The notes beneath the pieces are model-generated. The model had not been told where the DNA came from, did not search any database, and saw only the letters and a list, made by a program, of their open reading frames with translations. From positions 1 to 51,024 of the forward strand of contig BRYA01000637.1 of the NCBI GenBank assembly GCA_030267965.1: a stretch of DNA of 51,024 nucleotides, read 5' to 3'. This stretch comes from Triparma columacea. Its lineage: Eukaryota; Sar; Bolidophyceae; Parmales; Triparmaceae. A program made the translations under genes and the position numbers. Shown in pieces: positions 10,301 through 21,700 of this stretch (its first letter is position 1; each line of letters begins with the position of its first letter).

Positions 10301-11439
10301 GACATGTTCGTGCTCTCCCTCTTCCCCCCCCACACTTTGAGAGGTCCTTCGAAGAAGTTGCTGGTAGTAATGAAGAAGTTGCTGGTAGTAATGAAGAAGT
10401 TGCTATTGGCGCCCCCATCTAGCTTTTTCTTCTTCTTCTTCTTCTTCTTCTTTTTCTTCTTCTTCTTCTTCTCCGTCTTCTTCACGACGAGGCTTCCCAG
10501 ACTCTCCTCCTCCTCCTCCTCCTCCTCCTCCTCCTCCTCTGGTCCCTCTGCCAAAAGTTGATAGAAGTTATGCCTGCCGGAACCCCTGAGTTTGCTGTCT
10601 GAACGAACCTTCGCTGATTCGCGTGCCGGTTCCTGGAATTTGTGATCTTCTCTGCAATTCCTGCTACGAGAGGACCTTTTGGGGTAGATCCAATCATCGT
10701 CGCAACTTGGTTCACACTCAACCATCGATCCAAAGGAAGGTTCCGGAAAAGGGGTGGTGGTAGGTGTCGCTACCTCGGCGTAAGTGGTAACCGAAGTTGA
10801 CGGGCGACGTTTAGGGTTCTTCTGGGGGGAGGGAATGCAACTGGATTTGTCCTGCATCCGCACCTTCTCTAGGCTCAAGTTTAGATCGCGCTGCTGGATT
10901 GCGGAGAGCAATGTGTCGTGCCTGTTCCCTCTTGCCAATCCAACCCCTACTTTCTTCCCCTTATCGAGTAGTCCGCTCCGGCTGATATCCGGTCCTTGTC
11001 CCCCCGCTCCGACGTAATGGCCCTGAGCAAGGTTTGCGTCGTCAGCCTTGTCAACGTCAACAAGTAGTGGAAAGAAATTGATTCGGGCGCTCGTCACAAT
11101 GGATGAATGAGATACGTCTATGCATCGAGGGGGAGGGGGGGGGGGGCAATGCGAAGAGGAGATTGCGGTTAGAAGAGCACTTGCCAAAACCAATCCCCCT
11201 CCCCTTTTCATCTTGCCCTGTTTCCCCTCACCACCCTCACCTTCGGTGGCCACCCGACGTTCCCCTTCCTTGATCCCCTTGTCACGTCGGTCGCTCCGGC
11301 CCATGTCCAACCCTTCGCCCTTAAGCTTTCCGACGCAAACTCTTTGCTGTTGGTGGGAGGCTGTTGGAGACCCCGCGAGCCCCTTGCCAAGCCACTTGGA
11401 AGTGGACTCGTAGGAAGGATTGCGGGTCTCAACTATCAT
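7375..11439 (-). CDS. Unknown ten-exon membrane protein, all introns phase 1
   Basis: Exons: 11439-11241, 11117-10275, 10147-9977, 9848-9402, 9340-8885, 8807-8610, 8511-8419, 8357-8115, 8047-7838 and 7739 onward. Every intron falls in phase 1 and every join is open. The ATG at 11439 gives no signal peptide. Residues 1-347 are polar and disordered, with a run of Glu, a run of Lys and a short repeat (SNFFITT). One membrane span (NIYLIFTLSIFLLTAFVGLW) follows at about 350-370, suggesting a type II or single-anchor protein with a large Thr/Ser/Pro-rich ectodomain. A second hydrophobic span (ITILLLPFLILYIALWFIF) lies near residue 1,020. Ectodomain exons are duplicated: VNDPSAQPAPGPPAGE resembles INDPTTQPAPGPPAGE, and PTNQDFAPLGVKG resembles PTNPGNAALGVRG. 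No family was recognised. No stop codon separates it from the next gene, so it may be fused to it, or a 3' splice was missed. Confidence 0.6.
10354..10545. repeat. Microsatellites (21-nt unit, CTT and CTC triplets) in a coding exon
   Basis: About 10354-10403 holds two and a half copies of a 21-nt unit, read on the minus strand as repeated SNFFITT. From 10423 to about 10475 a CTT-type triplet array encodes polylysine, and from about 10502 to 10540 a CTC array encodes polyglutamate. All lie in exon 2 of the unknown membrane protein and keep its frame. They are likely to vary in length between individuals. Confidence 0.9.
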
Positions 11440-11934
11440 GGTTGTGGTTAAGCTGGGCTTCGGTTTGCACCGATTGGGGTCTGCGTGGAGAGGAGGGTTT
11501 AGATTGGGAGGAAAAGGAAAGGGAAGAACGACAGTGGTTTCGGAGATCTGTCGCCAAAATATTACTTGGACGCACCTCTTCTTTCCATAGACGAAATTTA
11601 AAGCCGCGGCGATGCAGTCAAAGCGTTGTTATATATCTGATGATGCCGGTCAAATGAAAAATATCCAAGCAACCAGCAACCCCGTTTTGTGATTCGGATG
11701 CTCAGAAATCACTTTTGTTTGCAGATTTTTTTTGGATCTTTATCCTTTTGAGTTATCTCCGCGAAAATGGCTATGCTAACACTCAATCCTCAGTTCAACC
11801 ACTTTTACGTATCAGGTCAGTCAACCTAATGTCGTGCTAAGGGCACAAATGAGCCCAAAAACTGGGAATTCTTTTTTCCCTTGACGACTCAAAAACTAAC
11901 ATCAACCCCAATTTTTAAACCATCTCGTCCTAAT
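11440..11934. promoter_or_regulatory. Divergent intergenic region
   Basis: This 495-nt stretch separates the divergently oriented unknown membrane protein (ATG 11439, minus) and small unknown protein (ATG 11935, plus). It must contain both promoters and 5' UTRs. No clear TATA box, repeat or RNA gene is visible. The start codon of the plus-strand gene is uncertain, because open frame continues upstream to 11881 without another ATG. Confidence 0.5.
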
Positions 11935-12581
11935 ATGATCATATTATCGTTTAATTCACCCCTTCTAGATCTGTCTGTCGTATCCAACGATGGAATACCA
12001 TCCGCAGTTTACTACACAGCCCCAGTAACCTGCACTTCCCCAAACAGCGATGCCACCGCCATTCTCTGTGACCCCCCACACCGTGTTAGGCGCTCTTCTT
12101 CGATCGGGGGGCTCTCAGATGATGCTCTCGACCTGTTTCCTCCAACTGAACAAGACGAGGAGGAAATCAGGGAGGTTGAGGAGTACGTTGAAATGCTCGC
12201 TTGGCTCGAGATGCTCGAGGAGACCCACGGCAAATTCCCGGAGTGGGGACAGCTACATAAGAGGTGGGCGGAACGCCGTAAGGAGAAGGTGAGAGAGGGC
12301 TGCGTATTGGGCGACCCACCTCAGGATCCCTCCCCCCTCACACCCAACCCGACCCCCACCAGGTCGTCCCCCGCCCCGCGTCCAAAGGGCGCATGAAGGT
12401 ACACCATGCCTCTGGGTCCTCCTCCCTTCTCGTTACCGACATCATCCGCGGCCTCTCCATGCCCCAAAAGGACCCGTTCGTCAAGGGGGGGCAGAGGAGG
12501 AGCCCTGGGAAGGGCGAGAGGAAGAGGAGGAGTGGAAGGCAATATGCGAGCAAGAACAGGGTCTACCAGCCCATGAAGTAG
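11935..12581 (+). CDS. Unknown small protein, two exons
   Basis: Exons 11935-12288 and 12363-12581 join in phase 0 across a GT-AG intron and give about 190 aa. The N-terminal third is weakly hydrophobic. The middle is acidic and helical (EEEIREVEEYVEMLAWLEMLEE), followed by WGQLHKRWAERRKEK. The C-terminus is strongly basic (KGERKRRSGRQYASKNR), which could be a nuclear or nucleic-acid-contacting tail. No family was recognised. The first ATG in frame was chosen; no signal peptide is evident. It converges on the aldolase gene, 231 nt away. Confidence 0.55.
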
Positions 12582-12812
12582 GTCCCGCTCATGGTTGGGA
12601 ACCGCAAGAGAATTTTTAACCCTTAGGAACAACGGGGATATTCTTTTCATCAAGGAAAGGAAAGAAAGGAAAAGAGACAAAAAGAAAATACACATACATA
12701 AGAACACAGAAAGACGGATCAGAGTCGGGCTCAATCAATCCCTCCGCAAATAACAAAACGAAAAAAAAATCTAAAACCAAACTTCCTCTCTATTCTTCTT
12801 CCCTCACTAGCG

Positions 12813-13661
12813 CTAATATCCACCCTCCCCCCCCCCACAACCCTCCACAATCTTCACCCCCTTGCTCGCTCCAATCCTCTCTGCCCCCTTCCCAACAATC
12901 TTCTTCGCCTGTTCCAAACTCCCCACACCCCCACTCGCCTTTACCTTGCCCCCTCCCCCCCTAACAACGTTTCCCATAATCTCCACGTCCCTCTCTGTCG
13001 CCCCCCCGAACCCATTGAACCCGGTGCTAGTCTTGATAAACTCCGGCCCCTTCCCCCCCGTCCTTACCCTGCACTCCCTGAAGAGCAAAGAAGCCGCGCA
13101 TACCTCCTCGTCCGTCAGCGCGCCTGCCTCGATGATGCACTTAACGCACCTCCCCTTCGCCCCCTCCACGACCTCCAGCACGTCGTTTATCCAGGCTTCA
13201 CCTGCTGCTCTCATCTTCCCCTTGTCCCCCTCCTCCGAGGCCGCGGAGATGGTCTTTAGCAGGCCCATGTTGCAAACCATATCCACCTCGTCAGCCCCGT
13301 TGTCCACGCACCACGAAGCTTCAGCCTTCTTGACGGGGGTGGGAGCATAGCCGTTCGGGAAGCCCACTACAGTGCACACCAAGGAGTTGGAACCTTTCAG
13401 AAGGGATGCGCAATCGGGGACGAAGGTTGGGGGGATGCAGACTGAAGCGAAATTGTATTTTATGGCTTCGTTGCATACTCTTTCCAGGTCGGTTGTCGTC
13501 ATTGTGGGGGAGAGGAAAGTGTGGTCGATTATGGTGGCCACGTTGGAGGGGAAGGGGGGGGGGGAGGGGGGAGGGAGGAGAGAGGAAGGTGAGGTTATAG
13601 GGAGGGGGAAAGTTGAGAGGACGGATTGGAGGAGCGCGGGGTAATCTAGTGGGGAGGACAT
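12813..13661 (-). CDS. deoC: Deoxyribose-phosphate aldolase (DeoC)
   Basis: Single-exon gene of 282 aa. It catalyses reversible cleavage of 2-deoxyribose 5-phosphate to glyceraldehyde 3-phosphate and acetaldehyde in deoxynucleoside catabolism. Family landmarks are present: IDHTFLSPT near residue 46, DEVDMVCN (catalytic Asp region) near 123, FIKTSTGF with the Schiff-base lysine near 209, and KASGGV with the second catalytic lysine near 239. The first 40 residues are Pro/Ser-rich and precede the TIM-barrel start; they are probably an unstructured extension and do not look like a clear targeting peptide. The length matches bacterial-type class I DeoC (about 250 aa) plus this extension. It is transcribed divergently from DXR. 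Confidence 0.95.
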   Translation of the reverse strand: MSSPLDYPALLQSVLSTFPLPITSPSSLLPPPSPPPFPSNVATIIDHTFLSPTMTTTDLERVCNEAIKYNFASVCIPPTFVPDCASLLKGSNSLVCTVVGFPNGYAPTPVKKAEASWCVDNGADEVDMVCNMGLLKTISAASEEGDKGKMRAAGEAWINDVLEVVEGAKGRCVKCIIEAGALTDEEVCAASLLFRECRVRTGGKGPEFIKTSTGFNGFGGATERDVEIMGNVVRGGGGKVKASGGVGSLEQAKKIVGKGAERIGASKGVKIVEGCGGGEGGY

Positions 13662-14089
13662 GATGGACTGGTGGGAGGTTTGGTGACAGTGTTAGTGACA
13701 TGATTGTGAGGGTGTGAAGTGACTCAAAGGGTTACTCGCGCTGTGGGGCTGCTACATTGGCTCATTTTCTTCACATACGTCATTATATTTGGGTTCACAC
13801 TTCGCTCCTTGCTTGTTAAATGTGTTTAGAAACCTCGACGAATCATGGCACAGCCTCCAAACTTCCTCATTTCAAAGCCGTATCACACCATATCAAGAAA
13901 ACCCCGCTTCAACGATACACAAAATAACTCCCGCTCCTCCAGAGCTATGAACTCACCTTTCGTCACAAAAATTTAGTTCCTTGACATTCTCCCCACCTTC
14001 TCCTCCTCATTTTTTCGTTTTCCAAGTCAATTCTTCTCACCTTCACCCTCCCCAAACATCTCCATACAACCACTCGGCTCTTGTTACCT
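13662..14089. promoter_or_regulatory. Divergent promoter region between deoC and DXR
   Basis: This 428-nt region lies between the start codons of the minus-strand aldolase and plus-strand DXR genes. The DXR-proximal half is pyrimidine-rich. No ORF, repeat or confident TATA element is seen. It must hold both promoters. Confidence 0.6.
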
Positions 14090-15725
14090 ATGACGATCCC
14101 TTCGATACTCGTCATACTCCTATCTCTCCTTCAGTCCACAATTTCCTTCACACCTCAGACCTCAACCCCGAGGTCATCATTCCTATCTTCCCCCCACTCC
14201 CCCCTTTCCTCGACATTTCTCCAAGCTCGTTCATCGGGATGGACACCCCCATGTTCCCCTGTTGACACGGAAGCCGCCCTAAGATTGACTCTCTCAAAGT
14301 CCCTCGAGGGTTCAACCTTCAAAAAGAACCTGTCCATCCTTGGATCCACGGGATCGATAGGAACGCAAACTCTTGACATAGTCCGAGCCCGTCCCGAGAA
14401 CTTCAGGGTCACCAGCCTCTCCGCGGGCCGCAATCTCGAGCTCCTGGTGGACCAGATCGTAGAGTTTGAGCCCTCAATCGTTTCTGTCCAGGACCCTTCA
14501 GACATCTCCACCCTCAAGTCCATGCTAAAGGGGAAGTTCACCCCGAAGACGATCGTGGGGGGGGAGGAGGGGATCCTTGAGGTGGCGAAGGACGGAGATA
14601 GCGACACCATGGTGACGGGGATTGTTGGGGCAGCGGGGTTGAAGCCTACAATTGAAGGGATTCAGAGAGGGAAGGACATTGCGCTAGGTGAGTGAGGGGT
14701 GGACTTTTTGGCTTTTTAAAAGATGAAGAGATATCCTACAATTGGTAGCTCTTGTGGAAACATTCATACTAAAGAGCAAACAACAACGCTCAATAAGCCG
14801 ACCCTCTCTTTCACTGCCCTATTCCTTATCCATTCCCCCCCTTCCCTTGTGCCCCCCACCAACCGCAGCCAACAAGGAGACCCTGATAGCCGGCGGTCCA
14901 GTTGTCGTACCCCTCGTCAAAAAGCACGGTGTCAACATGCTCCCCGCCGACTCCGAGCACAGCGCCATCTTCCAGTCCCTCCAAGGTTGCCCCCCCGGAG
15001 GGCTCTCCAAGGTGATCCTAACAGCCTCCGGCGGCGCCTTCAGGGACTTCACCAAGGATGAGCTCTTCAACCTTTGCATGACCGACCCAAAAGCCGTCCT
15101 CGCGAAGGCCACAACACACCCTAACTGGGACATGGGAGCCAAGATAACCCTCGACTCCGCCACCATGTGCAACAAGGGTCTCGAGGTTATCGAAGCTCAC
15201 TACCTCTTCGGGGCTTCCTACGACGACATTGATATCGTCGTCCATCCACAGAGTATTGTACATAGTATGGTCGAAATGGCCGACACCTCGGTCATCGCAC
15301 AGCTGGGTTGGGCGGACATGAGGCTCCCCTTAGTCTACTCAGTGACCTGGCCCCACCGTATCCCCATGCCTTACAAACGCCTTAACCTTGCAGAGGTCGG
15401 GAGCTTGACTTTCAAGGAACCCGATAGGGTGAAGTACCCCTGCATCGAGCTTTGCTACGAGGCGGGTAGGATGGGAGGGACGATGACTGCGGTTCTAAAC
15501 GCGGCGAACGAGCAGGCTAACGAGATGTACAGGAGCAACATCGGGCTGGGTTTTCTGGACATTCCGAGGCTTATCGAGGGGGCGATGGAGGGCGCAAGGG
15601 AGTCGGGAATGTATAAGACGTCAAGTGTTGAACTCGAGGACATTCTTGCGGCGGACGAATGGGCGAGGGGGTGGGTGGAGAGGAAGGCGGGGGAGGAGAT
15701 GGGGAAGGCAATCCTTAGCATTTGA
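14090..15725 (+). CDS. DXR: 1-deoxy-D-xylulose 5-phosphate reductoisomerase, plastid MEP pathway
   Basis: Exons 14090-14687 and 14869-15725 join in phase 1 to give about 484 aa. The enzyme converts DXP to 2-C-methyl-D-erythritol 4-phosphate with NADPH and a divalent metal, the committed step of plastid isoprenoid synthesis. The NADPH-binding motif [15 protein letters not shown] is near residue 88. The second exon has the metal/substrate region [11 protein letters not shown], then [18 protein letters not shown] and [12 protein letters not shown], all diagnostic of DXR. The first 22 residues form a signal peptide ([17 protein letters not shown]) followed by Phe and a Ser/Thr/Pro-rich stretch. 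This matches the bipartite presequence with an ASAF-like site used for complex plastids of red-algal origin. Its 3' end converges with the next minus-strand gene, leaving 64 nt between the stops. Confidence 0.97.
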
Positions 15726-15789
15726 AGATTTGAAGAGAAAAAAGAGGAGTGGAAATAGCAAGCCCTTGGCTATAATTACTTTAATTTAC

Positions 15790-17656
15790 TTATGATAACC
15801 CGATTCCAAGTTCGGATAAACCTGGCAGTGGTGACGATGCGTTGTTCCCTGTAATGAACCCCCCGAGGTGGCTAGTGGGGCTCGCCGATCCCCCCCCCTG
15901 GCTGTACAGCGACGTAATTTTCTCCACAACTTCCTCCCTCTCCGATTGTTTCAACCCCTTTGGCGAGTCCATTCCCACCCCGGAACCGATCTGCAGCAAT
16001 ATACGCTGCCGGTCGGTGGAGGAGGATATCTTATCGATGGGGGACGAAAATGCCGGCACTGTCTTGCTCTTGGACGGCGACAATGCCGAGATAGCCTCGT
16101 CGCCCTTTACGCCAGTTGAGAGTGTGAGATCGAGATGCAGGTCCTGAAGCTCCGGGTCCTGGTCGGCTGCTGTCGGTCGGTTCGCCAAAGTGTCGATGAC
16201 TGAGAGTAGCGTGAGCCTGCGATGAGCGCGTTAGCGAGTTAGCGGGTTTGGCATGTTTAGCAAGGGGTTTACTTTCGCCGCATAGAGAAGCATTAGGCAA
16301 CTTGCTTCTCTCGTTACTCTTGCTGCTTTCGCTCTGCGCTCACCTCCAAGTTTGGGCCGACTCCAATATGCTGACGTGACTAGGCCTGGAAGACCCCTGC
16401 TGCGCCGAAACCAACCCCGAGGAAAGGATCTCCTTGTGCTTGTTTATGTGGGTGGCTACTACGAGGAGACACCCGAGAAGGTCTTCATTCTCTTCCCTTT
16501 CTTCGGGTGAAATGTTGGGAGCGGAGGAGAGAGTGTTTAGCTTGTCCTGGAGGACGGTAATCTGGTAGGAGAGGTCATCCATTGCGTCTAGAAGGTCGTG
16601 TGATTCCTTAAGTTTCTTTGGTGACAGCTTCTTAACTGGGGGGAGGGTGGTTGCTTTCGCTTTTACCTTCTTCGCCTTGCCCTTTTTAGGTTTAGGTTGC
16701 TGCTTGAGCGGACTCAGGAGCTGCTCGGACTGCCGTTCGAGCTGCTTACGCTCGTAGTAGATCTTGGCCTCCTCGAGGGTGGCAAACGCGGGAGGAGCAT
16801 AGTCAGAGTCGGTGCTGTGCGGGGAGGGTCCTGTTAGTGTATTGACAGCCAACAAAAGTCTAAGCACTGATACTTTCGAGGTTGGCTTTCACCCTACCGT
16901 TCCTCCCTTCCTTCCTCCCTCCCTCCCTCCCTCACTCACCTCCTCTCCAACGGATCGTCGTCCTCGTTGTTAAAATTGTCCAACAAATGATCGACACTCT
17001 GAAGCTCAACCCCCCTCTTCCTAGCCTGCTCCTCAATCAGTTTCATGTCCTCTTGCTTCTTCTTGAGCTCCCTCTCCTTCACCTGCCTCTCTCTCATTGC
17101 CTGAAGCTTCATGGCGTTGCTGGAGCTCGGAGCTAGGAAGGAGGGCTTGGTGTACTGGGATGGCCTAGCATTGAGAGAGTAGGGGTTTTGCTGTTGCAGC
17201 AGCCCTTGCTGCCCCGGCAGCCGTGGCCCCGCGCTCTTCTTTTTCTTGTGCTTATATTTGACATTGTGGCTGCCTTTGACCTTCACGGAGGAAGAGAACG
17301 CAGGCTTGTATTGTCTCATAAGGTGCTACGAGAGGGGGGGGGAGCCAAGCGACGACCGAATGAGTTAGCTATAGGAGAGCGAGGCAACGGGAGCGAATCG
17401 AATCGACGACAATCAGCGTGAATTGACGACTGACAGTGTTACTGCGCAAACCATTTCGCGACTCGTTTCGCTCGCAGCTCACCTCGTCGTCGATCTCAGG
17501 GTGCAAGGGAAGGTTCGGGACAGTGGTCGAGAACGCTGCCTGCTGCTCAGGGAAAGAGGTATATGCAGAGTAGTCAGGTTCGTTACGCACCATCTTGCTG
17601 TGCTTCTTCTTCTTTTTCTTCTTCTTTCCCGTGTTCAAGACGGCCGGAAGAATCAT
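15790..17656 (-). CDS. Unknown charged coiled-coil-like protein, four exons
   Basis: Exons 17656-17483, 17325-16940, 16814-16344 and 16216-15790 join in frame to about 485 aa. The N-terminus has eight consecutive Lys, then KYKHKKKK. A predicted coiled coil rich in Arg/Glu/Lys (RERQVKERELKKKQEDMKL) follows in exon 2, and exon 3 has another helical region (HDLLDAMDDLSYQITVLQDKL). The C-terminus is Ser/Gly-rich and disordered. No enzyme motif or membrane span is seen. It starts only 72 nt downstream of the stop of the preceding same-strand gene. No family was recognised; a structural, cytoskeletal or centrosomal role would be speculation. The start is the first ATG after that stop. Confidence 0.7.
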
Positions 17657-17727
17657 GTCAAGGAGCTCCTGGGGATGCGTTGCGGTTGGTGGGTTAGAAT
17701 TAAGGCGAAGGTTGAGGGGAGGACGCG

Positions 17728-18704
17728 TCAATCCTCGTGCTTCATTTTTTTGTCTCGTCGCACCTTTTTCTTCGCTGCCTTAATTTCGCTCATTCCCGGT
17801 GGTTTGGGTTGGGTTTTCTTTTTCTTCTTTTTGGGCATTGGCATGGGCTCAGGATCCCTTTCTGTTAGGGTTACCACCGCCTTCTCCTCGTCCTCCACCT
17901 TTTCCTCCTTCTCCTCCTTCTCCTTTTTCTCCTCATCCTCCTCCAACACTACTGCCGCCTCGTCCATTAAAGATATTCTTCTTGGCCCTGGCAGCACCTT
18001 GGCCACCTTCGTCGGGCTCGCCGGCGGACTGAGCTTGAGCTCAACCATTAGGCTTTCGATGTTTTTCATCCCCTTGACCATGCTGTCCCTCCTCTGCCCA
18101 TACCCCAACACCTTGAATCTATCGGTTTCGTCTACTTTCTTCGCCTCAGGAGGACTCTTTTTGGTTGAGGAAGTGTCGATGTACGATCGGAGCTGTTCGG
18201 CGCGCTCCCTCCGAGCCTTCTCGTTTTCCTCATGCTCGTCGATGTTGAGCTCGCCTGTCTTGAAAAGTTGATCCCAATTCACAGACGGGGGAGGCTCATC
18301 CATTCCGTCCGGAGCGCTCAAGATATCCGCAACCTGCGATTCGTTCGGGTGGTTAGCGTCGCAGTAGGTGAATTCGACTCAAACATTAAATTGAGACCCA
18401 CCTTCTTCGCAGTATTTGCTAGTCTGTTACCCAGACTGTTCTTGTTCTTCGACATGAGACTGCCAGACGATGTTCGGTGCCATTTCTCTCCTGTGAGTCC
18501 ATTCCTGTCACTATCTCGATTGTCCTGTGGGTTGAAAGGATTGTGACAGACATGGGGTTAGGCGGGGGGGGTTATATTGGGAGGAAGGGGGGGGATGAGG
18601 GTTGGCCGCACCTTCTCAACGAGGTATGTTGCACTTGTGCCGTCCTCCCTCTTCTGGCGAAATTTGCCGAGGGACCCAAGAATCCCTGCCAAGCCTTCGT
18701 CCAT
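17728..18704 (-). CDS. Unknown charged protein, three exons
   Basis: Exons 18704-18612, 18524-18402 and 18333-17728 join exactly in phase 0 and encode about 273 aa. The ATG at 18704 gives MDEGLAGILGSLGKFRQKR. The third exon has an Arg/Glu-rich helix (EENEKARRERAEQLRSYI), then KVLGYGQRRDSM and a long Glu/Lys region (EEDEEKKEKEEKEEKVEDEE) ending in several Lys-rich clusters. There is no signal peptide or membrane span. No family was recognised. It sits 73 nt downstream of the LRR/EF-hand gene and 72 nt upstream of another Lys/Glu-rich gene on the same strand. Such close spacing could mean shared transcription, or that the two charged proteins are one gene whose linking splice was missed. Confidence 0.65.
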
Positions 18705-18776
18705 CCTGTTTAGAAGTAGAAGTTCGCCGAAGGGCCAAAAAAAACAATTTTACAAAATACAAATGTTACCATTCAT

Positions 18777-21700
18777 TCATCCTCCGCCCCTTCCATCCCC
18801 CCCACCAACCCCTCCCTCCCCTCCTATCGATTCAATCATCTCCTGTTTCAAATTCGAGTCCTTCCTGTTGATTTCATCCCACTTCGTTTTCCTTTTGATG
18901 GCAATCTCATTAAAAACGCTCTCCCTAATTTCATCCAAGTTCAGCTCCCCCTCCTCCTCCTTGTCTTTTCCCCCGCTACTCCTCCGCACCTTGCTTCCCA
19001 TCCGCGACCTCCCTATGCTCTCCCTGCTCGCCCTGCTGCTCCTCGATGTGCCTGTCATGCTTCTCCTGCTACTCCTCGATGTGCCTGTCATGCTCCCCCT
19101 GAAACCCCTGGATTTCATGGGTGGCGTGAAGCCGCTGTTGCTGGGCTCCTCGTCTCCCCAACCCCCAGTTCCTAACCTTGATCTCTCTCTCTCTTTCATA
19201 ATCAGCGTGTCCCTAATATCGTCGGTATTGATCTTACTCTGTACCGAGCTCCTCCTCCTGCTCAGTGCCTCGTGCTGGCTCGAAAGGTCATTCTCGTCGT
19301 CTTCCTCCATGAACTCCCAGCCTAAATATTTTTCAGCGACCGTCCTCCTCAACTTGGTGTTGCCCGGATATGCGTTACTTGACTTGTTTCCTGGACTGCT
19401 CAAGAATATTCCCCCCTTCATGGTCCCCTGCTTCAGCAGTGCCGGTTTACCAACCCCACGTGAGTCCCTCGAAATGGAGGCCGGGCTCAGCACCGCGCTG
19501 GACCTCCTCTCTCTCTTCGTGTCCTTCTTCGTGCTCCTTCTGGGGCGCTCTTCGGTTGACGGCGGCGACATCGGCGGCGGCTGCGGCTTGGGTTTCGGCG
19601 GAATTTCTTTCCTCTCGGATAGAGGGGGAGGCGTTAAAAACGATAGCTCATACACACCCTTCCTCGGGAGCAGCTTCGTCCAACTGGCGGGGAGACTAAA
19701 GGGGAACCCGTTGTAACACTCGTTGTAGATTGCATTGCCGGACTCTCCGATGGCCAGCTTTATAAGGATGGTGGCCAGTAAGTGAGTGTCGTGTTGAGCG
19801 AGGTCCAGAGTGTAGCGCCCATCGGGCTTGAAAGGGTTGAAGAGGTTGAGAGCTCCGAGCCTGTGCATGAGGGCCTCCTTCTCCGCCTCGATGAGCTCGC
19901 CGAGGGCGAGGTGCATGTTCTCTTCGTCTACGAGCCTACAGAAGAAGATGACAAAGATTTCGACCCTCTCGAGAGGCTTGAAGAACCTCTTGAGCATCAA
20001 AGCAATCTGCTTGGCAGACACGAAGACGTTGGCTGACTGTCGCCTCAGAGTGATAAGGCGGTCCTGCTCCTTCACCCTCTTCAAAATCATTTCCCACAGG
20101 TCGAGGAACTCGTCAAAGTCAATGCCTCCGCTTCCGTCGTCGTCCATTTCGTTGAACATCCCCGCCACCTCCTCATCGGACATGACCTGACCCAGGCTCC
20201 TCATGATCATCCCGAGCTCCTCCACGTCGATCGTCCCCCCCCCGTCGTCGTCGAACTGCAAGAAGATCTCCTCTAGCTCCTCCTCATCGATTTCAATGTC
20301 ATGCTCAAGAGTAATGTACTCCTTGAAGAATGCATCAAATTCGCTGTCGCTCATCGGAACAGCTTCGCTCTCAGGCCTGACGGTACTGACGTAATCGAAC
20401 TCGAAGATTCCCTTATCGGGGATCTCAAAGTTTGTCGTGTAGGAGAATGGTTCGCCATTGTAGGTCTCGTTCCTCAAGTTCTCCCAGTTGCCCTTTTGGG
20501 TAAGGTCCATCTTCCCCTCCATTCTCGAGGAAAGCCTCTCGATTTTATTGCACTCGGCGATGCGGGTCGCAACAAGCCTCTCGAACTCCAGGTTCAAGTT
20601 GAGTCTATAGTGCCCAGTAGGGTTCCTGTTGTTGAAGTAATAGAATTGGCCGAGCTTCTTCTCGACCTGCTTCCTCTCCAGCTGGTTGAGCTTCGAGAGG
20701 AGCTTCTCCGCGTTGTCCGTGTCTATCACCTGGGTGAAGAGGCGCGTTGCCACCGAGACCTTGGAAGAGCTGTTCTCGAAGTTCTCAATAATCTCCCCAA
20801 CCTGGGAGCTGTTGAATGCGAAGGTGTTGCTGAGCTGGCTGATGAGACCCTGGGCCTGGTTGTCGCCGTGCCCTGACCCCTTGTTCGTGATCTGTCTTTT
20901 GATGATCTCAAACTGGCTCGCGTTCATCTCAGAGTTCTCCAGAGGTTTATTGCTAACGAACGCGAGCTCGAGGATGCCCTCCTCCGGGACATCCCAGGCC
21001 ATGGGGTCGTCCTCTGGAAAGTCGAAGAACACGCCGTCTAGCTTCTCCCCTCTCCAGCACTCCCCCCCCTGTGTGTAGGCCAGCTCCTGCAGAGACTTGG
21101 CGATCATTCTGTCGTATGGGAGGCTCAGGTCGAGCTTGTAGAAGCCGTTGGGCTCGTTGATGTCGAAAGGGATCGGGCCGTCGTCAGGCATCTCAAAGTT
21201 GCAGTGGTCCAAGCTAATCATTCTCATGTTGCCGTTGTTAGCAATCATCTTGAGGAGCTCCCTCCCTCCCTTGGGGCCCACTGGGTTCCCGTCCATGAAA
21301 AGCTCCTTCAGGGAGCTGCTTTGCTTGAGAGCGTCGGCGATGCAAATGCTGCCCCTCTCCTTGACCGAGTTGTAGCTAATGTTGAGGATCTGAATGACAT
21401 CAGAGTCCGTGATGAACTTGGCGATGGAGAAGATGGCCGCATCCTTGCCGAAGTGGTTGTAGCTGAGGTTGAGCGCAGTCAAGGTTTCGTTCCCTATTAA
21501 AGACCGGGCGACCATCGCTGCCTCCTCATTACGGAGCTGGTTCCAGCCTGCGGCGAATTAATTAGCGGAAACGACAAAGCGAGGGAAGACGACGGGTGAG
21601 GATGGCGACGGCGCGGCGGATGAAGGGGGTAAGGGCGAGGCCGCGTCCTTTCTCACCTAAGTCCAAATCAGTGAGGATGGTGTTCTCGTGAAGGATGTAG

